Shown here in pieces: positions 46,004-55,040 of a DNA stretch of 58,046 bases. Positions within the stretch are counted from its first letter, which is position 1, and the number at the start of each line of letters is the position of its first letter. A program made the translations under genes and the position numbers. Below the pieces are notes generated by a model that saw only the letters and a list, made by a program, of their open reading frames with translations, was not told the origin of the DNA and made no database searches. Source of the stretch: Spirochaetota bacterium (GTDB lineage Bacteria > Spirochaetota > UBA4802 > UBA5550); the NCBI GenBank assembly GCA_016928865.1, contig JAFGJX010000118.1, positions 1 to 58,046 on the forward strand. The letters are read 5' to 3'.

Positions 46004-46993
46004 TCATTTTTCCGGAAGATATCCATGCTCCCTGAACCAGTTCAGCGCCTTCTCAATGGCTGTTCTGATGGGGGTCTGGGGCAGGCCCAGTTCCTTCACC
46101 GCCCTGGAGCAGTCGTACCATTCCTGTAATTTGCCGATCCTCACCTCCGATGCCGTGACCACGGGAGGCTTCTTTGTAAAAAACGCGCCCAGCTCAAACA
46201 TATACCCGAGAGCAACGGCCAGATGGTACGGGATCTTTATTCCTGGCGGCGCAACGCCCGCAATTTCCGCTATCAGCCTGAAATAGTCCGATACGGTTAT
46301 GTTCTCATTTCCAAAGAGATAGCGCTCGCCAACTCTCCCCTTTTTTGCGGCAAGAATATGCCCGCGCGCAACATCCTCGACATCAATTATGTTTATACCC
46401 CCTTCGATGTAGCCGGGCATCTGCCGGGTGGCAACATCGATGATCATCTGTCCCGAAGGCGTCGGCTTAATATCGCGCACGCCGATAACCAGGGTGGGGT
46501 TGACGATGACAATCGGCAAGCCCAGGGGGACAAACTTTCTCGCCTCCACCTCGGCAAAATATTTCGAGAGAGAATAGGTGTCGCCGCTTTTCCAATGGTT
46601 GAATTCAGCGCTCTCATCCACTGGCACGGGGCCGTGGGCGCCAAGCGTGTTGTTGGTGCTGGTATAGACGACCTTCTGGACTCCGGCATCAAGCGCCGCT
46701 TTCATCGATGCTCTGGTGCCTTCAACGTTTACCTCGTACGGCAGCCTTTTATCCGGCGTCCAGTGCGCAAAAAACGCCGCTGTATAATAGAGCGTATCGC
46801 AGCCCTGAAGCGCCCTTCGCATCGAATCACCGTCGCGGATGTCCCCGAACGCCCTCTCGACGTCAAGGCCGTCAATGTTGCGGGTATCGCTCGTTTTCCT
46901 AACAAGAACCTTGACCTCCTCGCCGTCTTTAAGAAGCTCCCTCACGATTGACGATCCCATGAAGCCCGTTGCGCCGGTGACAAGTTTTTTCAT
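46004..46993 (-). CDS. NAD-dependent epimerase/dehydratase (extended SDR, HpnA/dihydroflavonol-reductase-like)
   Basis: 329 residues. Nucleotide-binding TGATGFMGSSIVREL at the N-terminus, then DTLYYTAAFFAHW, VVYTSTNNTLGA, the active-site Tyr/Lys in YSLSKYFAEVEA, and GLPIVIVNPT. GGINIIDVEDVARGHILA and RYLFGNENITVSDYF resemble the hopanoid-associated epimerase HpnA. It reduces or epimerises an unknown sugar or hydroxylated small molecule. It lies between the kinase operon and the regulator, on the same strand as both, but 247 bp before the kinase gene, so probably it has its own transcript. Confidence 0.87.
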   Translation of the reverse strand: MKKLVTGATGFMGSSIVRELLKDGEEVKVLVRKTSDTRNIDGLDVERAFGDIRDGDSMRRALQGCDTLYYTAAFFAHWTPDKRLPYEVNVEGTRASMKAALDAGVQKVVYTSTNNTLGAHGPVPVDESAEFNHWKSGDTYSLSKYFAEVEARKFVPLGLPIVIVNPTLVIGVRDIKPTPSGQMIIDVATRQMPGYIEGGINIIDVEDVARGHILAAKKGRVGERYLFGNENITVSDYFRLIAEIAGVAPPGIKIPYHLAVALGYMFELGAFFTKKPPVVTASEVRIGKLQEWYDCSRAVKELGLPQTPIRTAIEKALNWFREHGYLPEK

Positions 46994-47055
46994 GATTACA
47001 CAATCCTCCCTGAAAATTTTTTTTTAACGATACCGCGATCCAATCGGAAGCCCCG

Positions 47056-48702
47056 CTATGCCTTCTCGCCCCGATACTGGGTCGGCGTCACCTTCATGAT
47101 CTTCAGAAAGGCCCTGTTGAACGTCGGGAGGCTCTCGAAACCGGCCGTGAACGCAATATCAATAATGCTCTGTTCTGTTTCCAGAAGTTTTTCCGCCGCA
47201 TAGAGGACCCGGAGCTCGTTGATGTATTCGCTGATCTTCCTGCTGGTGTATATCTTGAAAAACCTTCCAAAAGAATCCGGATGCATATTTATCGACGCCG
47301 CCAGCCCCTCGCGCGATATGTCGGAGCGATAATTGTCATGTATGTAGGCAATGGCCTTTTTCATCTTCTCCTCAATGCCGGGAGTCACCGAGCGACGCCG
47401 TGCGCTCTCGTGCCGGTCGATCATGCGCTGGTACAGGTACGCGTTTTCCATGGCGGACGATGCCTGCTCAATAAAAGCGGCCACGACCCGGATGTCACGC
47501 TCGCTGTACAGATTGTCCGCGCCGCGCCGTTCGAGGCAGCAGACCCCGAACGAGTTTTCCCGCACATTGATCGGAACGAAAAGCGTTGTCACGCCCGAAC
47601 CGCGCGCTGCCCCGTCATCGACCAGTTTATTGCCGCTCCTCATGACGTCAGCCGCTGCCGCTTGAAGCCATGGAGGCGCGTCGCCGCAACCCGCCCGCGC
47701 CGTGAGTTTCAGCCCTTCGACTCCTGCCATATACAGGTAACCGCCATCCGAGTCGGAGATCTCTATCGCCTTTTCCAGGGAGCGTTTCAGGAGCCTGTCG
47801 ATGTTCATGATGATGCTCACATCCTGGCTGAGCGTACGCACCGACGCGCCTGCCGCATGTTCCTTCCCGCCGGATTCACGGTCCGCATCCATCCCGACGG
47901 ATATACCCGCGTACAGGTCGCGTATGATTTCGCTTAAAAAAAGCTCCATGGTGCGGTCGTTTACCTTCTCCTCAAGCTGGAGCGTCAGCTCCTCCACCTC
48001 ACGGTTAAGGGAGATGAAACGCTCCTGGAGAACATATGCCATCGATAGGATGATCACGAGGTACGCGTACTCCAGCACGTATATGAACGGATACAGGCCC
48101 GCGCCGACCAGCACGTCATTTACCGCGGCGGCGAAAAAAAGGAGCATTGACGCAAGGATGGGACGCATCTGCCTCTGCTCATCCTGGCGGTAGGCCACTG
48201 CCATCAAATAAAACATGAACGCGGCCGCGATCATCATGGCTGCATACTGGAAGGAGTATATGATGCCCGGGTCCACTTCATTATAGGTTATTATCAGCGC
48301 CCCCAGGCTGATTGTTTTCACGAAGGGCCGGTCCGGGGAAAGGGTGAGCTCGTTATTGACGAACAGGCCGATCAGCAGAAAGGCCAGCATGCCCGCGGTG
48401 ATAACAATGAACGGGATCCGCGACCTGAAGGAAACAAAATAGTACAGGAACCACGACACGAAAATCACGAACAGCGCGAGGATCGCGAACTGGCCGCGCT
48501 GCCAGAACATCCCCTGCGCCGGGGTCGCCGCATTATACAGCCCGGCGCAGAACACGTCGTACAGGCCGATGGAGAGGCTGGCGGCGGCAAAGGCCAGGTT
48601 CTCCGGTTCAGTGCGCCGCCTGACATGCATCCATAGATAATACGCACCGACATAGAACGAAACCGCCGCCATGAGCGCCGGCGGAAGGGAGAGCCAGTTC
48701 AT
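47056..48702 (-). CDS. Membrane-GAF-AraC family transcription regulator
   Basis: 548 residues from the ATG at 48702, chosen for its GAGGTGG ribosome site; ATGs further upstream lack one. About seven hydrophobic segments fill the first 225 residues. A short coiled coil (LNREVEELTLQLEEKVNDR) leads to a GAF domain (about 290-435, including TTLFVPINVRENSFGVCCLER). The C-terminus is an AraC-type double helix-turn-helix (YRSDISREGLAASINMHPDS and SIIDIAFTAGFESLPTFNRA). It therefore senses at the membrane and in the cytoplasm and can bind DNA directly. Likely targets are the adjacent epimerase and kinase genes; this is inference. Confidence 0.87.
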   Translation of the reverse strand: MNWLSLPPALMAAVSFYVGAYYLWMHVRRRTEPENLAFAAASLSIGLYDVFCAGLYNAATPAQGMFWQRGQFAILALFVIFVSWFLYYFVSFRSRIPFIVITAGMLAFLLIGLFVNNELTLSPDRPFVKTISLGALIITYNEVDPGIIYSFQYAAMMIAAAFMFYLMAVAYRQDEQRQMRPILASMLLFFAAAVNDVLVGAGLYPFIYVLEYAYLVIILSMAYVLQERFISLNREVEELTLQLEEKVNDRTMELFLSEIIRDLYAGISVGMDADRESGGKEHAAGASVRTLSQDVSIIMNIDRLLKRSLEKAIEISDSDGGYLYMAGVEGLKLTARAGCGDAPPWLQAAAADVMRSGNKLVDDGAARGSGVTTLFVPINVRENSFGVCCLERRGADNLYSERDIRVVAAFIEQASSAMENAYLYQRMIDRHESARRRSVTPGIEEKMKKAIAYIHDNYRSDISREGLAASINMHPDSFGRFFKIYTSRKISEYINELRVLYAAEKLLETEQSIIDIAFTAGFESLPTFNRAFLKIMKVTPTQYRGEKA

Positions 48703-48852
48703 CCGCCACCTCGCATAAATCGCCCCATCCGAAAAGCATCCCATCGCGATACGGAGATGCGTGTCCGGATCCGCCGGCAAATCAGGCGCGACAGACCGGG
48801 GATGATTGCAGTATTATCCATTGCTTGAAAAAATCAAAGATTAATTTTCAAT

Positions 48853-48884
48853 AAATAAAAAAAAGCCCCCCTGAAAAAGGGGGC
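48853..48884 (-). terminator. Rho-independent terminator after the ceramidase gene
   Basis: On the minus strand GCCCCC and GGGGGC pair around an eight-base loop and are followed by a run of T. It lies about 75 bp beyond the ceramidase stop at 48961. Confidence 0.85.
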
Positions 48885-48960
48885 CCGGGGAGATAATGTC
48901 CGCCATCCACTCAATCAATAGTGAGGGCATGATTATAGATACGCGCTGCCTGGACGCTGA

Positions 48961-51141
48961 TCAATTGACCGTGAAGGTGTTCGAAACACCCTCGTAGGGA
49001 TAAATTTTTCCGGTCCAGCCCGATTTCCAGTTGCCCATGTGCCGGATACGGTACGTACCCGGCGCGGCACCGGCGGTGTCCCAGGTGACCGTTATTTTCG
49101 AGCAGGACACGCCGTCCCGTTTCCACCGATAGGTCGTTTCAGGGTCCCAGTCACGCACGACCGCCACGGCGCTTCCGCCGACCATCTTTTCAACGACCAG
49201 ATAGGTTCCCTGGGTACGGTAGTCGTTGTTCGGATGGGCGCCCCAGTACTGCACGGTCACAACATCTCCCCGCGCATAGGACGCGTCCGGCTGCGCAATG
49301 ACATCGCCGAACTTCTTGTTCAGGGGCTTGTCGTCAAGCACGACTTTCGCCGTCAGGTCAACCGTTTCGTCCCATATGTCCCGCGGCGTCGGACCGGGCT
49401 CCACCCCGGTCCCGTTTGCGATCGCGCGGCACAGCTTCCTGTATTCCTGGGTATATGCGGCCAGCTCATTGGGCCCGAACTGGGTGCAGGCGGCCTCGTA
49501 CGACTGCGTTGCGTATTCTTCTGGTGTTGCGAGATACGATGTATAGGCATTCGCCATGGATGCGATGACCGCGGTATCGACACCGACGCCCCTGAGCTCA
49601 TCAAGCACCGTCGCTTTGAGACGCCGTCCGGACATGGTCGTCACTTCCTTGGGGACCGCGACAAGCGCGAGCCTGCCGATTCTCACCACCTGCACCGGCA
49701 TTATCTCCGGCGTCATGGGGATTTTTTTTAGATTGATTGAAACGAGTCCCGTGGGGATGAGTATCGGCTTCTGTGCGTGGCAGGCCCTGTACTCCTTGCT
49801 CTGCGTCGCAGGCCAGAAGGGGGCGAATAACCCGCTCAGGAAGGTCTGAAGCAGGGTGTAGCCGGCGTTGTCGCTCCAGTTCAGACTATCGACCGTGGTG
49901 CCTTCCGGGAAGAGCGGCGCCGGGCTCGGGTTGTCAGTATCGCTTCCGGCAGAGAAGGACGCGCCCATGGCCGCCGCGCAGGTGGCGCAGCCCGCTTCTT
50001 CAACGAACACGCTGCTCATGTCCACATATTCATGACGAAACTCAACCGGCCCTGCCAGCTCCGCGGTGGCGCCCTCATACAGCTCTTTCGCTTTCGCGTA
50101 CTGTCCGAGGACCGCGGCTTTCAGGCTCGGGTTGTGCGCGAAGTCCACGTATTCAGGCGCCTGGCCGAAATCAACATTGGGAGAGACATCGCCGGCGCTC
50201 GCCTGCGCAAAGGCGGCCACGAAGGTGCGGGACGCCGCGTAATCGGTCCCCTTGTCCTTCTCGAACTGATACGAGGCCCACCCCTTGCTGTCGCCGCTGA
50301 TGAGCCTGTTCTCCGGCCCGATGCAGGTGGGATGGATGGAAAACCAGTTGACCATCCCGATCTCTTCGCCTTCAAGGGTAACCAGCTTGAGCAGGGTGAA
50401 GGACCTGTCCGTTGAGCTGGCGTATGCCTGCCGCTCCGCTTCCGGGTTATTGTCGTAGGCAAACTGGGAACGGTTTCCGCCGCAGTTGTCAAGCGTCCCC
50501 TTCGCAATCAGGACCTTCCCCGGCGCTATGTTGTTATGCGCATTCAGTATTGCGTTGTATATACCGTCGATGATCACCTGAGCGTGCTTTTTGATAAAAC
50601 CGTTGATGGTCGCGTCATAGAGGAAGTAGCCGGAGTAGCCCCCCGGACCGCTGTGCGTATGGGTGGCGGATATAACAACGTTATTCTCACTGTAAAACCT
50701 CGCGAGCTCGGTATTCCTGCGTATCTTTTCGCAGACCTTCATCTTGATCACCTGGAAAATCATGCCGAGGTCAGCGCTCACGAACACCATCCTCCTGCTC
50801 CCGTCGCCAATGATAAACGCGCGCGCCCGGAGCCGTGTATGAATGCCGGAGGTCTTCTGCTCCATGTCGGCGTATCCCATCATCCCGATCTCGGCCGCAG
50901 GGCCGGTAATGTCATAGATACCGCTGCCGACGAGGTACACGTTCCCGCCGTCTGAAGCAGGATTGTCAGGAATGACCCCGCTCTGATCCGTCCCGTTATA
51001 GGGATTATCCGAATCTGCTGTTCCAATGCCAAGAAGAGAAAGAACCGAGTTATCAGAATTACTTTCACAACCCGCTATGAAAATCAGCATAAGACAGAGG
51101 AGGAAACAATGCACGGAGTACTTACTGAGATGATTATTCAT
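48961..51141 (-). CDS. Neutral/alkaline ceramidase, predicted lipoprotein
   Basis: It hydrolyses the amide bond of ceramide to sphingosine and fatty acid. The start is the ATG at 51141 (AGGAG upstream), giving 726 residues. A signal peptide ends in lipobox IAGC with Cys25, so the enzyme is anchored to a membrane facing the periplasm or outside. The Zn region THTHSGPGG (160-168), SIHPT (268-272) and the catalytic hexapeptide GDVSPN (317-322, nucleophile Ser320) are those of neutral ceramidases. The last 150 residues form the usual Ig-like beta domain. A Cys-rich loop (CATCAAAM) is extra. The natural substrate may be another N-acyl lipid; host or environmental sphingolipid is possible. Confidence 0.93.
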   Translation of the reverse strand: MNNHLSKYSVHCFLLCLMLIFIAGCESNSDNSVLSLLGIGTADSDNPYNGTDQSGVIPDNPASDGGNVYLVGSGIYDITGPAAEIGMMGYADMEQKTSGIHTRLRARAFIIGDGSRRMVFVSADLGMIFQVIKMKVCEKIRRNTELARFYSENNVVISATHTHSGPGGYSGYFLYDATINGFIKKHAQVIIDGIYNAILNAHNNIAPGKVLIAKGTLDNCGGNRSQFAYDNNPEAERQAYASSTDRSFTLLKLVTLEGEEIGMVNWFSIHPTCIGPENRLISGDSKGWASYQFEKDKGTDYAASRTFVAAFAQASAGDVSPNVDFGQAPEYVDFAHNPSLKAAVLGQYAKAKELYEGATAELAGPVEFRHEYVDMSSVFVEEAGCATCAAAMGASFSAGSDTDNPSPAPLFPEGTTVDSLNWSDNAGYTLLQTFLSGLFAPFWPATQSKEYRACHAQKPILIPTGLVSINLKKIPMTPEIMPVQVVRIGRLALVAVPKEVTTMSGRRLKATVLDELRGVGVDTAVIASMANAYTSYLATPEEYATQSYEAACTQFGPNELAAYTQEYRKLCRAIANGTGVEPGPTPRDIWDETVDLTAKVVLDDKPLNKKFGDVIAQPDASYARGDVVTVQYWGAHPNNDYRTQGTYLVVEKMVGGSAVAVVRDWDPETTYRWKRDGVSCSKITVTWDTAGAAPGTYRIRHMGNWKSGWTGKIYPYEGVSNTFTVN

Positions 51142-51644
51142 AATACCGCTCCTGGAAAACAATGACTTTAAGAATTACAAATGTTTCTGCTATTATCACT
51201 GCTCAATACAATAAACCAACTGGACGGCTTTGATAATAATATGCTTATTTTTGTCTATAATGTCATATCAAATTCTGACTAATCAGTAATTGATCAGCAG
51301 GGGTGTCAGAGTAAAGATAATTTTTTAATGAAAAAATATATTTGCAATATGAATGAAGCACAAATCAATATGAACATATTTGAATAATATGTACAGTTTT
51401 AATATGTTTTACTCTAACCCTATTTTTACTCTGACCCCAGAAGAAAGAGAAGAGAAGAACACGAAGATTAGCGCTACAGCAAATTTACTCTGACACCCGC
51501 ACAGGAATACCCATTATGTCTCATAACAGTCAGACGCCCCCTCCGGATATTGAATTAATACCCCCTGCTTTAAAATTCCATTCAGTTTATTGATACTCCT
51601 CTCGATATATTAATAAGTCAAACAACGAGACGGGTTTAAGGCAC
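51142..51644. other. Divergent intergenic region with repeat cluster
   Basis: 503 bp between the ceramidase and fliK starts. It holds four TTTACTCTGACCCC-family copies (51300-51498) in AT-rich DNA. No convincing promoter for fliK was found, although TTGATA at 51590-51595 is a candidate -35 box. No small gene is evident. Confidence 0.6.
51300..51498. repeat. Cluster of TTTACTCTGACCCC-family repeats
   Basis: GGGGTGTCAGAGTAAA at 51300-51315 is inverted relative to TTTTACTCTAACCC (51407-51420), TTTTACTCTGACCCC (51424-51438) and AAATTTACTCTGACACCC (51481-51498). All share the core TTTACTCTGAC with small variations. Confidence 0.85.
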
Positions 51645-53045
51645 ATGCTCCATATCGAAAATATCAAGTTGACGCTGAATAACGGGCCCGATCTGTCCGC
51701 CCCGATGTCACAGGTCACCGGCGCTCAACAGGATCTTTATTCCTCAAACGGTTTCTTCAGTATATTGAAGAACCATATACTGTCGGACATGCAGCGTGCC
51801 GATCCGTTTGCCGTGAGACAGGACCCCCGTAGATACGACGCCCCCGCTTCCATGACCGATTCCGACAGAAAACCAGATGGAGCAGCCATACGTGAACGCG
51901 CCGGCAAAGAAGACGCCACCGCAGCGGATAGAGTTGAAGAGCAACGGGAAAAGGCCGCTCTCCGGAATCAGAGCAAAGAAACAGCAAATGCCGATACGCA
52001 AAAAACTGAAATAAAAAAGGAAGGCGATATTGATCAGCAGGTAAAGAAGGCCTACGGCAAAAATGCGGAAAGCGGCCGCATCCGGCGTGAACGGCAGGAG
52101 AAGAAAGAGGGCGAGCCCGGCATCAACGAGATGCTCGAAGGCCTCCAACAGCTTATTGACTACCTTAAAGGGAAGGAACGGCCTGAATTCCGCGAAGCGA
52201 AGCTCGCCGCCCAGGAACTGCAGGACCTGCTCCGGACCATGAGGAAGCACGGCGATACAGGTTCCCTGAAGAAGGCCCTTGAAAAGCTGTCCGACGCCCT
52301 CCAGAAGCTTGAATCGCGCGCCATGCAGGGACAGTCCGCCGAACAGTTCAGCAGTGTTCTTGCGGGAGTCAAGTCCCGGCAGGCCGTGCCGAAACATGCG
52401 CACGACGACGCAAAACAGCGCAACACCGCCGGATCGCAGGATTCGCCCGTCAATGCAGCCAGGGAGCTGCTCGCGCGGATCGAACTCGCGCTTGAAGGTG
52501 CCAGGAACGACGGCGCCGGCCGGCAATCGTCAAAAGACGGCCAGGGCGGCAGCGATATTTTCGGCCTCAATCAATTAAAAAGCGATGCGGCGGCAAGACA
52601 CTCTGACGCACCGTCCGCGCAGAGAAACGCCGCCCTCTTCAGGGAAAACCTGGAATCGATACTGCAGCACGCAAAGGTGGCGGTGAAAGACGGACAGAAC
52701 GCCTCGTTCAGCATGCGCCTGCACCCGCGCGAGCTGGGCAGGGTGAACGTCAGCCTGAACCTCCAGGACGGCGTAATAATTGGTAAATTCATGGTCGACA
52801 CCCTGGAAGCGAAAAACCTGCTCACGCAGAGCCTTGAACAGATCAGGCAGCAGCTGAGCGAATCGGGCGTGCAGGTGGGCGGCTTTCAGGTCGATATAAA
52901 CGACCGCCGGGGCGAGCTTCACGGGGATCGCGATGCGGAGCGGACGTACGCCATCACCCCGGCCGAGCAGGCGGCGGAGATAGAACAGGAATACGCTGCC
53001 AGCGCCATGACGCGGCATGACGGCCATATCAACGTGGTCATATAG
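51645..53045 (+). CDS. fliK: Flagellar hook-length control protein
   Basis: A secreted ruler that measures hook length and switches export specificity. The first 330 residues are hydrophilic, Lys/Glu/Gln-rich and low in complexity, as is normal for FliK. The C-terminal Flg_hook domain is clear: ASFSMRLHPRELGRVNVSLN, then ESGVQVGGFQVDINDRRGE. 466 residues. The ATG follows an AAGG ribosome site. It leads the fliK-flgD-flgE operon; flgD starts 9 bp after the stop. Confidence 0.9.
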   Translation: MLHIENIKLTLNNGPDLSAPMSQVTGAQQDLYSSNGFFSILKNHILSDMQRADPFAVRQDPRRYDAPASMTDSDRKPDGAAIRERAGKEDATAADRVEEQREKAALRNQSKETANADTQKTEIKKEGDIDQQVKKAYGKNAESGRIRRERQEKKEGEPGINEMLEGLQQLIDYLKGKERPEFREAKLAAQELQDLLRTMRKHGDTGSLKKALEKLSDALQKLESRAMQGQSAEQFSSVLAGVKSRQAVPKHAHDDAKQRNTAGSQDSPVNAARELLARIELALEGARNDGAGRQSSKDGQGGSDIFGLNQLKSDAAARHSDAPSAQRNAALFRENLESILQHAKVAVKDGQNASFSMRLHPRELGRVNVSLNLQDGVIIGKFMVDTLEAKNLLTQSLEQIRQQLSESGVQVGGFQVDINDRRGELHGDRDAERTYAITPAEQAAEIEQEYAASAMTRHDGHINVVI

Positions 53046-53054
53046 GAGGAAGCA

Positions 53055-53615
53055 ATGCAGATCGGAAAAATGTCACCCGAAGAACTTTTCGCGGCGAAGA
53101 TGGAAGCCGAGGTGATAAACAAGAAGATAAACAACGGCAGGGAAGGAAGAAAGGGAACGGCCGACAAGGACATGTTCATGAAGCTCCTCGTCACGCAGCT
53201 CAAGTACCAGGACCCGACCCGGCCCATGGAAGACCGTGAATTCGTCGCCCAGATGGCGCAGTTTTCCGCCCTGGAGCAGATGAACAACCTGAACAAGGAG
53301 ATGCTTAATCTCTTGAAGAGCTCGCGCTCTTCCGAGGCTTTCTCCCTTCTCGGAAAGGATATCGACGCGCTGAACCCGGACACCAACCGCCGCGTATCCG
53401 GCGTGGTGACCTCGGTCCGCTACGAAGGCGATGAGCAGGTGCTGATGGTCGGCGGCGAGCAGGTCAGGATGAGCGAAGTCAGCGCCGTGCGCAACCCCGC
53501 CCCGGCCGCGCCGAACACGACCGCGGGCGCGATGCAGATGAATACGATAAACAGCGCGGTGCAAAACGCACCGATGAGCCAGGCGAACGGAAGGGACGCC
53601 GTTCAGATAAAATAA
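53055..53615 (+). CDS. flgD: Flagellar hook capping protein
   Basis: It caps the growing hook and guides FlgE assembly. The N-terminal signature is DKDMFMKLLVTQLKYQDPTRPMEDREFVAQMAQFSALEQM in shortened form: MKLLVTQLKYQDPTRPMED, then FVAQMAQFSALEQMNNL. The middle (SLLGKDIDALNPDTNRRVSG) is the FlgD-specific beta region. At 186 residues it is on the short side and lacks the large Tudor/Fn3-type domain of enterobacterial FlgD. It has an AGGAGG ribosome site and sits 26 bp before flgE. Confidence 0.93.
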   Translation: MQIGKMSPEELFAAKMEAEVINKKINNGREGRKGTADKDMFMKLLVTQLKYQDPTRPMEDREFVAQMAQFSALEQMNNLNKEMLNLLKSSRSSEAFSLLGKDIDALNPDTNRRVSGVVTSVRYEGDEQVLMVGGEQVRMSEVSAVRNPAPAAPNTTAGAMQMNTINSAVQNAPMSQANGRDAVQIK

Positions 53616-53641
53616 TTTTTCTCGAGAGGAGATGAGCCACT

Positions 53642-55015
53642 ATGATGCGTGCACTCTATTCAGGCGTTTCCGGTCTTAAGAACCACCAGACCAGGATGGA
53701 TGTTGTCAGCAACAACATCTCGAACGTAAACACCTACGGCTTCAAGTCCAGCCGCGTCACCTTCCAGGACATGATCTCGCAGACCCTTTCCGGGGCCGCG
53801 AAGCCCGAGGAGAACCGGGGCGGCGTGAACCCGCGGCAGGTGGGTCTCGGGATGACGATCGCTTCGATCGACCGGATCTTCACGCAGGGGAGCCTGCAGA
53901 CGACGGGGAACCAGACCGATCTGGCGATATCCGGCGACGGGTTTTTCGTCATATCCGACGGCGACAGGAAATACTATACCAGGGCCGGAAGTTTCGGACT
54001 CGACAAGAACGGAACGCTGGTAAACCCGGGGAACGGCCTCAAGGTCCAGGGTTGGATGGCGACCCAGAACCAGACAGGTGAAATGGTGATAAATCCGAGC
54101 GGTACGACGGAAGACCTGATCATCCCCATTTACGGAAAAGTCGAAGCGCGGGAGACCGCAAATATAAAATACAAGTGCAACCTTGATTCCCGCTACGCCA
54201 TCGTCCCCCCCAACGCCACGGGGCGGATGAGGGCGTCGGCCGGGGTGACCACGAACATCGACGCCTATGACAACCTGGGCAACACCCACCGGCTCACCAT
54301 GGTATTCTGGAAGACCGGGGCGAACCAGTGGACCGCCTCAGGGGCGATAACGGATTCGACGGTGCCCCTCTCCCTGGACGTACAGGCGGGCGCGGGCCAG
54401 CAGAACAACGCGAACCCGTCGAGCAGGATCAATCTCCGGTTCAGCCCGGACGGCAGGCTCGTGTCAGTTGCTGATGAAGGATCGCCGGACGAATCGAACC
54501 AGGGGTCCCTCATCGTGAACGCGAACTGGCGGGTCGCGGGCGATCCGAACATGAGGACGATGCTGCTCGACCTGGGCAAGGCCGGTCTTATGGAAGGCAT
54601 CACCCAGTTCGCCTCGCCTGCCACCACGCGGGCGGTCGAACAGGACGGGTTCAACATGGGCTACATGGAATCGTTCAACATCGACAACTCCGGGGTGATC
54701 ACCGGCGTCTATTCCAACGGCACGAAGCGGAGCGTGGGACAGGTGGCCATGGCCGTCTTCACCAACCCGCAGGGCCTGCACGCGACCGGGGAAAATCTCT
54801 TTGAAGTGTCGAACAACTCCGGGATGGCCAACGAGGGAGCGGCCAACACCCAGGGGCGGGGAAAGATCGTCGCCGGCACCCTCGAAATGTCCAACGTGGA
54901 TCTCTCCGACCAGTTCACGGACATGATCGTTACCCAGCGCGGCTTCCAGGCCAACTCGCGGTCCATTACGACCTCCGACCAGATGCTTCAGGAGCTGCTC
55001 AGCCTGAAAAGGTAA
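53642..55015 (+). CDS. flgE: Flagellar hook protein with spirochaete cross-linking residues
   Basis: Structural subunit of the hook. The N-terminus (ALYSGVSGLKNHQTRMDVVS) and SNNISNVNTYGFK, and the C-terminus (MIVTQRGFQANSRSITTSDQ), are the family axial helices. In the middle, Lys166 (IPIYGKVEAR) and Cys179 (IKYKCNLD) are 13 residues apart. In Treponema denticola FlgE, Lys165 and Cys178 form the lysinoalanine cross-link, and counting from the second of the two adjacent ATGs (53645) gives exactly 165 and 178. A terminator follows directly. Ribosome site AGGAG lies 10 bp upstream. Confidence 0.96.
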   Translation: MMRALYSGVSGLKNHQTRMDVVSNNISNVNTYGFKSSRVTFQDMISQTLSGAAKPEENRGGVNPRQVGLGMTIASIDRIFTQGSLQTTGNQTDLAISGDGFFVISDGDRKYYTRAGSFGLDKNGTLVNPGNGLKVQGWMATQNQTGEMVINPSGTTEDLIIPIYGKVEARETANIKYKCNLDSRYAIVPPNATGRMRASAGVTTNIDAYDNLGNTHRLTMVFWKTGANQWTASGAITDSTVPLSLDVQAGAGQQNNANPSSRINLRFSPDGRLVSVADEGSPDESNQGSLIVNANWRVAGDPNMRTMLLDLGKAGLMEGITQFASPATTRAVEQDGFNMGYMESFNIDNSGVITGVYSNGTKRSVGQVAMAVFTNPQGLHATGENLFEVSNNSGMANEGAANTQGRGKIVAGTLEMSNVDLSDQFTDMIVTQRGFQANSRSITTSDQMLQELLSLKR

Positions 55016-55040
55016 TTAGCGGGTGATAATATAACAAAAA

